DNA of 64,000 nt from Bacteroidota bacterium (GTDB lineage Bacteria > Bacteroidota > Bacteroidia > Chitinophagales > Saprospiraceae): assembly GCA_016124585.1 (NCBI GenBank), contig WGNL01000013.1, positions 1 through 64,000 of the forward strand, given 5' to 3'. The notes below the pieces were generated by a model, which was not told the origin of the DNA, ran no database searches, and worked only from the letters and a program-made list of their open reading frames with translations. Every line of letters begins with the position of its first letter. The first letter of the stretch is position 1. Shown piece by piece: positions 6,648 to 13,212 of the stretch. Position numbers and translations under genes: made by a program.

Positions 6648-7726
6648 AGAATTTTTTTTTATTAATTTTCCTGTTTGTCACAAATTGCAATGTTCATTGT
6701 CAAGACAGGGTCGCTAAGCAGAAATTGTGTGGAGAAAGAATTGCTTTAATTTCTATTACATCTAATGAACCTGATATAAATGGTTTGAATTCAAAGGTTT
6801 TAGGAATTCTAAAAACAATTCTAGTTAATAAATCAACACAATGTACTTATGTCTCACGTGAGCAACTTGGTGATTTATTGAATTTTATTGAATCAGAATC
6901 AAACCTTGTCGAAAGATACAATAGGTTACCAAATGAGTATGCAAAAAAACTATTAATACAAGACATCACTTATGTTGCAGTTTTAGAAACCAGCCATCAA
7001 TCATTGGGTGAAATTGAAGGAGCTGCAAGTAAAGTATCTTTTTATGATTTAAATTATGGTTATCCTACCATAGAATTGAATACATCTTATACCCTTGCCG
7101 AAATAAGTAGAGTTCCCGAAGTAATAAAAGAACGTCTTGAGAATGAAATCACAGACCTTCTTAATTGTGATGAGACAGACGAAATTATTTCTAAATTAAG
7201 CAGAGATGTAGCTATTCTTGAGAGAGATGTTTACAAATCTATTGAGAATCAAATTAGAGATTGTGAAAATCTGCAAAAGCTAAAAATTGAATACGAATCT
7301 AAAGGGCAAAATTTCAGAAAAAAGAACAAAAACTTATTCGATTATTTGGATAAACAAGCACAAAACTGTGAGATAATTAAACAACAAATTGAATCGCTCG
7401 AAAACAAAAAAATGACTCTAGATGAAAAGTTGCAAGAAAAAAAACCAATAAAAACCATCTCTGAAACTCCTAAAAAAATTGAAATTGTAAAAGAGAATGA
7501 AAATGTTGTTTATGCAATTGTTGATACTGATGGCTCACCCCTTAAAATGAGGAAATTACCAACTACAAGTGCACCAAAAATTTGTGAAATTCCAATCGGT
7601 ACAAAAGTGAAATTTATTGAGTATGTTGGTACTGAAAAAACAATTTATCATAGAACTGGAAAATGGTGTAGAATTGAATACAATGATAAAATAGGATACG
7701 TTTTCGGGGGGTATCTTATATTCTAG
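6644..7726 (+). CDS. Exported protein with CsgG-like N-terminal domain and C-terminal SH3b domain
   Basis: A protein of 360 residues. A hydrophobic signal peptide ends near CNVHCQ; the two cysteines make a lipoprotein possible. Residues ~25-165 (ERIALISITSNEPD, a YVSREQLGDLL stretch and TYVAVLETSH) resemble the nucleotide-binding-like fold of CsgG/FlgT-type assembly proteins; this is a weak call. A charged helical, probably coiled-coil segment covers ~175-275. The last ~75 residues (PLKMRKLPTTSAPKICEIPI, then GKWCRIEYNDKIGYVFGGYL) match a bacterial SH3 domain, often used to bind cell wall. It overlaps the upstream membrane-protein gene by 4 bp, so the two products likely act together in the envelope. 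Confidence 0.7.
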   Translation: MKNFFLLIFLFVTNCNVHCQDRVAKQKLCGERIALISITSNEPDINGLNSKVLGILKTILVNKSTQCTYVSREQLGDLLNFIESESNLVERYNRLPNEYAKKLLIQDITYVAVLETSHQSLGEIEGAASKVSFYDLNYGYPTIELNTSYTLAEISRVPEVIKERLENEITDLLNCDETDEIISKLSRDVAILERDVYKSIENQIRDCENLQKLKIEYESKGQNFRKKNKNLFDYLDKQAQNCEIIKQQIESLENKKMTLDEKLQEKKPIKTISETPKKIEIVKENENVVYAIVDTDGSPLKMRKLPTTSAPKICEIPIGTKVKFIEYVGTEKTIYHRTGKWCRIEYNDKIGYVFGGYLIF

Positions 7727-8050
7727 TAATTAAGCGCTAGGGTTATTTGCAACAACTCTAGCGTAGTCTATCATATCTCAAAATAATAAGTCTGAAAACC
7801 TACTTTTGATCGCTCCCGCAACATTTTCCCCCATTGATTTATTTCATACCACCTTCCCCCTGCATCTAAATACAAGTTGCAAGGCTGAGCCAGTCAATGC
7901 AATTCAAATCAGTGATATGATTGCTTCAAGCAATCATATCACTTCCAATCATTCTAGAAATTTTTTAATCGTTTTTTAGACCAAAGGCTGTGAAAGGTAT
8001 ATTTTACGGGAAAGCACAAAAAAAATCTAACCGAGACAAAAAGCATTGCA
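7727..8050. other. Intergenic region with palindrome E4
   Basis: 324 bp without a supported gene; small frames here overlap the next gene's start or lie antisense. The only clear structure is the 33-nt palindrome at 7911-7943. Confidence 0.5.
7911..7943. repeat. 33-nt palindrome E4 (15-bp arms, 3-nt loop)
   Basis: The arms AGTGATATGATTGCT and AGCAATCATATCACT are perfect inverted repeats around TCA. The length is exactly 33 nt, starting with A and ending with T as in the other copies. It is AT-rich, unlike E2/E3, which shows that the geometry rather than the sequence is conserved. Confidence 0.85.
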
Positions 8051-9556
8051 ATGAAAACAATCATCAACCCCTTATCCATCCACTGGCAATCCAAGGCTTC
8101 ACCATCGGTGGCAGCCCCCTTTTTTCTAAATGCCAAGTCAATATTAAACCATACTTTGAACTGGAAAATTGAGATAGGCTTTGTTGCCTTATTCGTTCTA
8201 TTCCTTTTGCCCAGTGTTAGTTTTGCCCAGAACTATGAACTAGCCGAAAAGAAATATGAAGCAGCTAGAAGGTTTTTCAAGCACAAAGACTATCAACATG
8301 CGTTGGAGGAGTTGGAAGCTGGAATTGCTTTGGGCAAGGCAAGTACCTATAATCTTGACCTAAAAGCTAAGATTTACCTGAAGATGGGTAAAACGACAGA
8401 GGCATTGAGCGCCATCTATGGAGCGCTCAATCTTGCGGAACAATGGTACGACAAGCGGGATGCGAACACTACCGCCGCCTTGATTTTTGCCACGCTGGGC
8501 GATACGATGAAGGTGCTGAAACACTTAAATCTATCTTATGATAGCGACCAAAACATAAGCAGCTTTGCAAATATTACTGAATTGAAAGGCTATTGGAATC
8601 ACCCCAGGTTTTCAGCTTTAAATCAACTTAGAAGAATGTATTTAGCAGAAGTCATTTTCGGCAGTTTGTCCTTCTCCTATATGGATGGTAAGCTCTTGAT
8701 ACCGGATTGCCAGAATTATCCGGTGGATTTGAATCAGGATTTTCAAATACCTGTACCGCAAAGCGTTACCAAGGAGAAAAGAATCAAGGAAATAACAATC
8801 GTAAAGAACAAGACATTAAATGACCGAATCAGTTTTTCAAAAGGAGGTCGCCTTTTAAATAAATGGTATAATAATCCGAAAGGGAAAAACCTGGACAGTG
8901 TGACTTGGGATGCTTCAGGAAAACTGGTGTCTAGAAGATTTTTTTCATGGAACGAAGGTTATGATGATAGCGAGTTTAGTATGCAATGTGAATATGCAAA
9001 AGATGGCAGCTTATCGAAGATGGAATTTATTCAGCCTGATAGTACGGGTTTAAAAACATGGGGCACCTTCAAATTTGAGGCAGTCGAAAATGAGCCCCAT
9101 CTCAAACAGTTTGATTGGACTTCCCTGAACGAGCCATACAGCTGTCATGGTTATTACGAATTTAATGGTTCCTGTCAATTGACGCATGTTTGGTACGAGT
9201 TTGAGCAGGATACGTTTGAAATGGTTTGGGATTACCAGGCAGACAATTTATCATATATCAGATTGAAGCGCTTTAACAGTAAGGTTTATGAAGACGAGAT
9301 AAAGAAGTTTGATGACAAAGGGAGGCTGGCATTTAACCAAGATATGTATGGGGCGACCTACTACACTTACAACAAAAAGGGGCAATTGACAAAAAGAGAA
9401 GTAAACAGCATTTTTAACAAATTCAATAATATTTACACGATTGCAAAAATGAAATATAACAAGGAGGGATTATTAAAGAAAGTAATAACCACGCAACCCA
9501 AATTCCCGAACTGGAAAAATCTGGAAATATATCATTACAGCCACTATGTCGATTGA
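8051..9556 (+). CDS. Exported TPR protein with YD-like C-terminal repeats, function unknown
   Basis: A protein of 501 residues. A long N-region precedes a hydrophobic segment (about 41-58) and a likely signal-peptidase site after VSFAQ. There is no later Met, so the first ATG is kept. Residues ~62-165 form two to three TPR-like helix pairs (YEAARRFFKHKDYQHALEEL and a following KMGKTTEALSAIYGAL). The C-terminal half has spaced F-D-x-x-G-R-L and Y-N-x-K-G-x-L motifs (KKFDDKGRLAF, YNKKGQLTKRE) like the YD/RHS-type text repeats seen in Bacteroidota secreted proteins. It stands alone between the variable zone and the MocR relic. Confidence 0.75.
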   Translation: MKTIINPLSIHWQSKASPSVAAPFFLNAKSILNHTLNWKIEIGFVALFVLFLLPSVSFAQNYELAEKKYEAARRFFKHKDYQHALEELEAGIALGKASTYNLDLKAKIYLKMGKTTEALSAIYGALNLAEQWYDKRDANTTAALIFATLGDTMKVLKHLNLSYDSDQNISSFANITELKGYWNHPRFSALNQLRRMYLAEVIFGSLSFSYMDGKLLIPDCQNYPVDLNQDFQIPVPQSVTKEKRIKEITIVKNKTLNDRISFSKGGRLLNKWYNNPKGKNLDSVTWDASGKLVSRRFFSWNEGYDDSEFSMQCEYAKDGSLSKMEFIQPDSTGLKTWGTFKFEAVENEPHLKQFDWTSLNEPYSCHGYYEFNGSCQLTHVWYEFEQDTFEMVWDYQADNLSYIRLKRFNSKVYEDEIKKFDDKGRLAFNQDMYGATYYTYNKKGQLTKREVNSIFNKFNNIYTIAKMKYNKEGLLKKVITTQPKFPNWKNLEIYHYSHYVD

Positions 9557-9657
9557 TCGCTTACAAATCCTTATTGGCCTATCAAAGTCGATTTGAGTCC
9601 CCACATAGAATGGCAAGCCTATTTGTGGTTCTATGCTCAGCACTATACCCTATCGCA

Positions 9658-9733
9658 TTACCCCACCACAAATTCAATTTCACCCAAGTTCAAGCTGGAA
9701 AAGCCAAGACGGGAGGCGTCCCAGTGTTGGTCA
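9658..9733 (-). pseudogene. Relic of the 3' end of a second MocR-family gene
   Basis: Read on the minus strand this gives HWDASRLGFSSLNLGEIEF and then VVG-stop, against TWNAARLGFSSLNLDEIEF in the intact regulator next door. The DNA is roughly 80 percent identical to 9810-9873 by eye. The relic begins abruptly at palindrome E5 (9734-9766) and lies directly downstream of the intact gene. It is a duplicated 3' fragment, not a gene. Confidence 0.75.
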
Positions 9734-9766
9734 AGACTTCCCAAGTTTTTAAAACTTGGGAAGTCT
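9734..9766. repeat. 33-nt palindrome E5 at the MocR relic boundary
   Basis: The arms AGACTTCCCAAGTTT and AAACTTGGGAAGTCT are perfect inverted repeats around TTA. The element lies exactly between the MocR 3' relic and the stop of the intact MocR gene (9776), so it may mark the recombination junction. Read on the minus strand it could also serve as a terminator, but there is no clear T-tract. Confidence 0.82.
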
Positions 9767-9775
9767 ATCAACCGC

Positions 9776-11242
9776 TCACCGCATCACCTCCTTCAGCACC
9801 CCCACTGCAAACTCAATCTCATCCAAGTTCAGACTGGAAAAGCCTAGGCGGGCAGCGTTCCAGGTTCGGTCGCTGGACTTATTGTAAATCTTGCCGTTGG
9901 AGATAGCAAGGCCCTTTTTCTTGGCCGCCTCACGGATTTCGGGCAAAGGAAAAGCCGGGTCGAACTCGGCCCAGATGCTCATGCCGCCGTCGGGTTTTTT
10001 GAACTGTACCCGGTCGCCGAGTTGGTCGCACATCAGTTCGCAGAACCAATCCCGGCGTTGTCGGTAGATTTTCAGGGCCTTTTTCATGTGCCGCTTGATT
10101 TCTCCGAGGCGGAACAATTCTCCGATAGTCTGCTCCATCGCATAGTCGCCTTGTATGTCAATAATTTGGCGGCGCTTCCCGATTTGGTGCAGCAGGTTTT
10201 GTGGAGCGACCATGAAGCCGATGCGAAGGAACGGCGCAAAGGTTTTGCTCAAAGAGCCAATATACACCACCATGCCGTTCGTATCGGCACTGGCAAGCGG
10301 CAGCAGTGGGCTGCTCTCGTAATGGAAGTCGTAGTCGTAGTCATCTTCCAGAATGGCGAAATTGCATTTGTTGGCCAGTTCGAGGAGTTCCATGCGGCGC
10401 TCGGCACAGAGCGTTACGGTAGTGGGGAAATGGTGATGCGGGGTGATGTAAAGCATCCGTACGCACTGCTTCTCGCAAATCTCCCGAACGATGTCGGTGC
10501 GTAGGCCGTGCTTGTCAACAGGCACCCGGATGATTTTCGCCCCAAAATGGGTGAATACCCGCTCGGCATAGTAATAACCGGGGTCTCCACCGATGACGAT
10601 GTCTCCAGGCTTTAGCAAGGCCATGCTCGCCATGAAAATGGCCATTTGGCTGCCCCGGTTGATAAAGATGTTTTCGGGGCTGGTTTGGAGGCCACGGCTT
10701 TCGTTGAGATGCAAGGAGAGCTGGGTGCGCAGGTAGGGGTTGCCCTCCACTTCGAAATAGCGAAGGTGCGGGATATGTGCCCGACGGGTCAGTATGCTTT
10801 TGTAGGTCTGGGAAATGAGTTGGGTAGGTACCATGCGAAGGTCGGGGCCATCGTGCAAGCCCACCACATGTGGCGGCGGATAAGTCGGGTCGTGGATATT
10901 GTCGTAATCTTCTACTTCGTAACCCGTCTTTTCGGGGAATCCTTTTTTGATGTTTATCTCCGTAATCTGGTGGGGCTTTTTGACAGGAAGCCGGGTGTTC
11001 ACAAACGTGCCTTTGGAGGGGTGGATTTCAATCCAACCCTGTGCCTCTAAATCTTCATAGGCCGCCACGACGGTCTTGCGGTGAACTTCCAGCAATTCGG
11101 ACATGGAACGGCTGCCCGGAAGCCTGGCGCCGGGCTGCACTCGGCTCTCCATGATTTCGCCTACGATGCTGTCTGCAATTTGATGGTACAAGGGAACGGA
11201 ACAGGTGGGAGTGAGTTTGATGACAGACTTCCAAGGAAACAT
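9776..11242 (-). CDS. MocR/PdxR-family transcriptional regulator (GntR HTH + aminotransferase fold)
   Basis: A protein of 488 residues. The N-terminal GntR-type winged helix (about 15-83, with GARLPGSRSMSELLEVHRKT and GTFVN) is joined to a fold-type I aminotransferase domain (about 125-488). The predicted PLP lysine is K333 in GSLSKTFAPFLRIGF, and the acidic ILEDDYDYDF block near 300 is typical. Members of this family use PLP or an amine ligand to control genes, often a divergent neighbour. Here the neighbour is the DinB/GNAT/YfiT-like group starting at 11533, and the space between holds a 17-bp direct repeat. Which metabolite is sensed cannot be told. The 3' end has a truncated copy at 9658-9733. 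Confidence 0.88.
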   Translation of the reverse strand: MFPWKSVIKLTPTCSVPLYHQIADSIVGEIMESRVQPGARLPGSRSMSELLEVHRKTVVAAYEDLEAQGWIEIHPSKGTFVNTRLPVKKPHQITEINIKKGFPEKTGYEVEDYDNIHDPTYPPPHVVGLHDGPDLRMVPTQLISQTYKSILTRRAHIPHLRYFEVEGNPYLRTQLSLHLNESRGLQTSPENIFINRGSQMAIFMASMALLKPGDIVIGGDPGYYYAERVFTHFGAKIIRVPVDKHGLRTDIVREICEKQCVRMLYITPHHHFPTTVTLCAERRMELLELANKCNFAILEDDYDYDFHYESSPLLPLASADTNGMVVYIGSLSKTFAPFLRIGFMVAPQNLLHQIGKRRQIIDIQGDYAMEQTIGELFRLGEIKRHMKKALKIYRQRRDWFCELMCDQLGDRVQFKKPDGGMSIWAEFDPAFPLPEIREAAKKKGLAISNGKIYNKSSDRTWNAARLGFSSLNLDEIEFAVGVLKEVMR

Positions 11243-11366
11243 AATGAAAGTGGTATTGAGTTAGCAGAAAATGAAAGGGATGCGAGGATAAGCGATTTGA
11301 GGCAGGCAAAAGTTCCGCACTTTCCCAATCAATTACACCCTACATCTTTAATTCTCCAATTTCAAC

Positions 11367-11491
11367 TTTTCATACTCAATCTTCCCTAAAGCCGGACTAT
11401 TGGGATAATAGAAACCGGACGCCAAAGATAGTGTATTTGCAACGTTTATTTGCAGAACTCTCAACGTGAGAGTTTTTTCATACTCAATCTT
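11367..11491. promoter_or_regulatory. 17-bp direct repeat in the MocR-DinB divergent region
   Basis: TTTTCATACTCAATCTT occurs at 11367-11383 and again at 11475-11491, spaced 108 bp start to start, with weaker similarity continuing into TARAGC. MocR/PdxR proteins commonly bind direct repeats near a divergent promoter, so these are candidate operators. It could also be a chance or duplicated sequence. Confidence 0.45.
11456..11478 (+). terminator. Terminator-like hairpin in the leader of the DinB gene
   Basis: AACTCTC and GAGAGTT pair around a 5-nt loop and are followed by TTTT. A second hairpin, GTCCGGGGC / GCCCTGGAC, lies at 11501-11522 just before the ATG at 11533. Together they could make an attenuating leader. 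The stem is short, so confidence is limited. Confidence 0.4.
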
Positions 11492-11532
11492 TTTTAGAGC
11501 GTCCGGGGCTGTTGCCCTGGACAGTTTTTACC

Positions 11533-12057
11533 ATGAAATTCTCCTTAGAAAAGTCCTTGGAAATACTGGAACGCACTCCAGCCGTGCTACAGGTGTTGTT
11601 AAGCGGCCTATCGGATGATTGGGTCATGCAGAACGAAGGTGCTGACACTTGGAGCCCGTTCGATGTGCTCGGCCATTTGATTCATGGTGAAAAAACCGAC
11701 TGGATTCCTCGCATGAAACATATTGTAGAATTGGGCTGTAGCGAACCGTTTGTTCCTTTTGACCGCTTCGCCCAATTCGAGGAAAGCAAAGGCAAAACGC
11801 TCCCGATGCTCTTGGCAGAATTCACCCGACTACGACAGGCCAATTTGCGCATCCTGAAAAGCACGAAGCTGGACGAGGAGGCCCTTAACCAAAAGGGTCT
11901 CCATCCAGCGCTCGGCGAAGTCAGTCTGCGGGAGCTACTGTCCTGCTGGACGGTACATGATTTGGGGCATATCGCCCAAATTTCGAGGGTGATGGCCAAG
12001 CATTATTCTACCGAAGTTGGGCCTTGGATTGCGTATCTTGGCGTCCTAAACCAATAG
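11533..12057 (+). CDS. DinB-family protein (putative metal-dependent four-helix enzyme)
   Basis: A protein of 174 residues, the usual size for DinB/YfiT-like four-helix bundles. Metal-ligand histidines are visible in LGHLIHGEKTDW and in the C-terminal HDLGHIAQ; the conserved TWSPFDVLGHL segment is a family hallmark. Such proteins act as thiol-dependent transferases or remain unassigned. The frame is open from 11512, but the ATG at 11533 follows the leader hairpins and matches the family N-terminus. It heads a same-strand group with a GNAT enzyme and a second DinB-superfamily protein, divergent from the MocR regulator. Confidence 0.82.
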   Translation: MKFSLEKSLEILERTPAVLQVLLSGLSDDWVMQNEGADTWSPFDVLGHLIHGEKTDWIPRMKHIVELGCSEPFVPFDRFAQFEESKGKTLPMLLAEFTRLRQANLRILKSTKLDEEALNQKGLHPALGEVSLRELLSCWTVHDLGHIAQISRVMAKHYSTEVGPWIAYLGVLNQ

Positions 12058-12144
12058 GTTCTTACAGGCCGAATTTTTGTAAAAACTAACCATCGTGATG
12101 GCCATGCTGACTGGCAAGCCGAGTTGCTTAAACCACTAGATGCT

Positions 12145-12600
12145 ATGCAAATAATTGATTACCAACCTGTTTATTTCGAGCGTTGGAAAGCCATCAATGA
12201 GGAGTGGATCAACCACGCCTATGTAATGGAGGAAATTGACCACCTGCATTGCTCAAAACCTGAGGAATCCATTCTGGCAGGCGGTGGTTTAATTTTGCTG
12301 GCGCAAATGGACGGGGAAATCGCTGGAACAGCTGGCCTAATCAAAGATAACGAAGACACTTACGAACTCATCAAAATGGCGGTGGACAGTCGTTATCGAG
12401 GACATGGAATTGGCGTCAAGCTTTGCGAAGCGGCCATCGAAAAGGCCAGGGAGGCTGGCGCAAAACTGCTCTATCTTTTTTCCAATACAAAAGGTTCCGC
12501 TACTGCCATCCAGATTTACCGAGATTTAGGTTTCGTGGAAGTTCCACTTGACCGACAAGATTTCGCTCGTGCAGATATTCGGATGGAAATGTGGTTTTAA
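12145..12600 (+). CDS. GNAT-family N-acetyltransferase
   Basis: A protein of 151 residues from ATG 12145 (MQIIDYQPVYFERW); the longer reading would need TTG at 12124. The acetyl-CoA pyrophosphate loop is seen in SRYRGHGIGVKLCEAAIEKA, and the final strand reads IYRDLGFVEV as in other GNATs. The substrate is not evident. It lies between two DinB-superfamily genes, about 90 bp after the first and 50 bp before the second, so it is probably co-transcribed. One inference is that it acetylates a cysteine or amine product made by its neighbours. Confidence 0.85.
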   Translation: MQIIDYQPVYFERWKAINEEWINHAYVMEEIDHLHCSKPEESILAGGGLILLAQMDGEIAGTAGLIKDNEDTYELIKMAVDSRYRGHGIGVKLCEAAIEKAREAGAKLLYLFSNTKGSATAIQIYRDLGFVEVPLDRQDFARADIRMEMWF

Positions 12601-12652
12601 TGTTTCTTGATTATTGTTCTTCCTTTCAAAATTCATTCATTCACTCATCGTA

Positions 12653-13174
12653 ATGGAAAATCTAAAATACCCAATTGGAAAATTTAGCGCACCTGAAAAT
12701 GTGACGCAGGATATGCGTCAAGCTTGGATAGAAGCTATCGCTGCCCTACCCCAGCGCCTTGAAAAAGCGTTGGAAGGAATATCCGAAACGCAGCTTGACA
12801 CACCTTACCGACCCGGCGGTTGGACTGTGCGTCAGGTGGTTCACCATTTGGCTGACAGCCACATGAATGCCTATTGTCGCCTTCATTTGGCGTTGACAGA
12901 GGATGCCCCCATCATCAAGCCTTACGAAGAAGGTGAATGGGCCAAGTTGCCCGATTCGATGCTACCTGTTATTCATTCATTGGAGATTCTGAAAGGGATG
13001 CACTTTCGGTGGGTGTATTTACTTCAAAATATGAGCGAGGCTGATTTCCAACGGACTTATGTACATCCTGCTTATGGCAAGATTTACAGCATGGATGTAA
13101 TGACGGCACTGTATGCCTGGCATGGAGAGCATCATTTGGGGCATGTTAATTTAATTATGAATGTTGGACAGTGA
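12653..13174 (+). CDS. YfiT-like putative bacillithiol transferase (DinB superfamily)
   Basis: A protein of 173 residues. LKYPIGKFSAP at the N-terminus, then LDTPYRPGGWTVRQVVHHLA and DSHMNAYCRLHLALTE, closely follow the Bacillus YfiT pattern. The three metal histidines are in RQVVHHLADSH and HGEHHLGH. Family members bind nickel or zinc and are thought to join bacillithiol to electrophiles. The frame opens at 12614, but ATG 12653 fits the family start. It ends inside the stem of the 13160-13200 hairpin. It is the third gene of the group facing the MocR regulator. Confidence 0.85.
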   Translation: MENLKYPIGKFSAPENVTQDMRQAWIEAIAALPQRLEKALEGISETQLDTPYRPGGWTVRQVVHHLADSHMNAYCRLHLALTEDAPIIKPYEEGEWAKLPDSMLPVIHSLEILKGMHFRWVYLLQNMSEADFQRTYVHPAYGKIYSMDVMTALYAWHGEHHLGHVNLIMNVGQ

Positions 13175-13200
13175 ACTTTCTCCGTTCACTGTCCAACATT
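13160..13200. terminator. Long hairpin between convergent genes, overlapping the YfiT-like stop
   Basis: AATGTTGGACAGTGAAC and GTTCACTGTCCAACATT pair over 17 bp around a 7-nt loop. The left arm includes the stop TGA of the upstream gene. It probably works as a bidirectional transcription stop for the YfiT-like and M1 peptidase genes. It differs in size and loop from the 33-nt family. Confidence 0.65.
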
Positions 13201-13212
13201 CACAATTATCAA

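Noticed and set aside
9553-9906. Plus-strand frames overlapping the end of the MocR gene
   Set aside because: They run antisense through the MocR 3' end, its relic and palindrome E5 and show no protein features.
13160-13200. Hairpin at the end of the YfiT-like gene as a sixth 33-nt palindrome
   Set aside because: It has 17-bp arms, a 7-nt loop and 41 nt in total, so it does not follow the 15-3-15 rule; it fits a convergent terminator.
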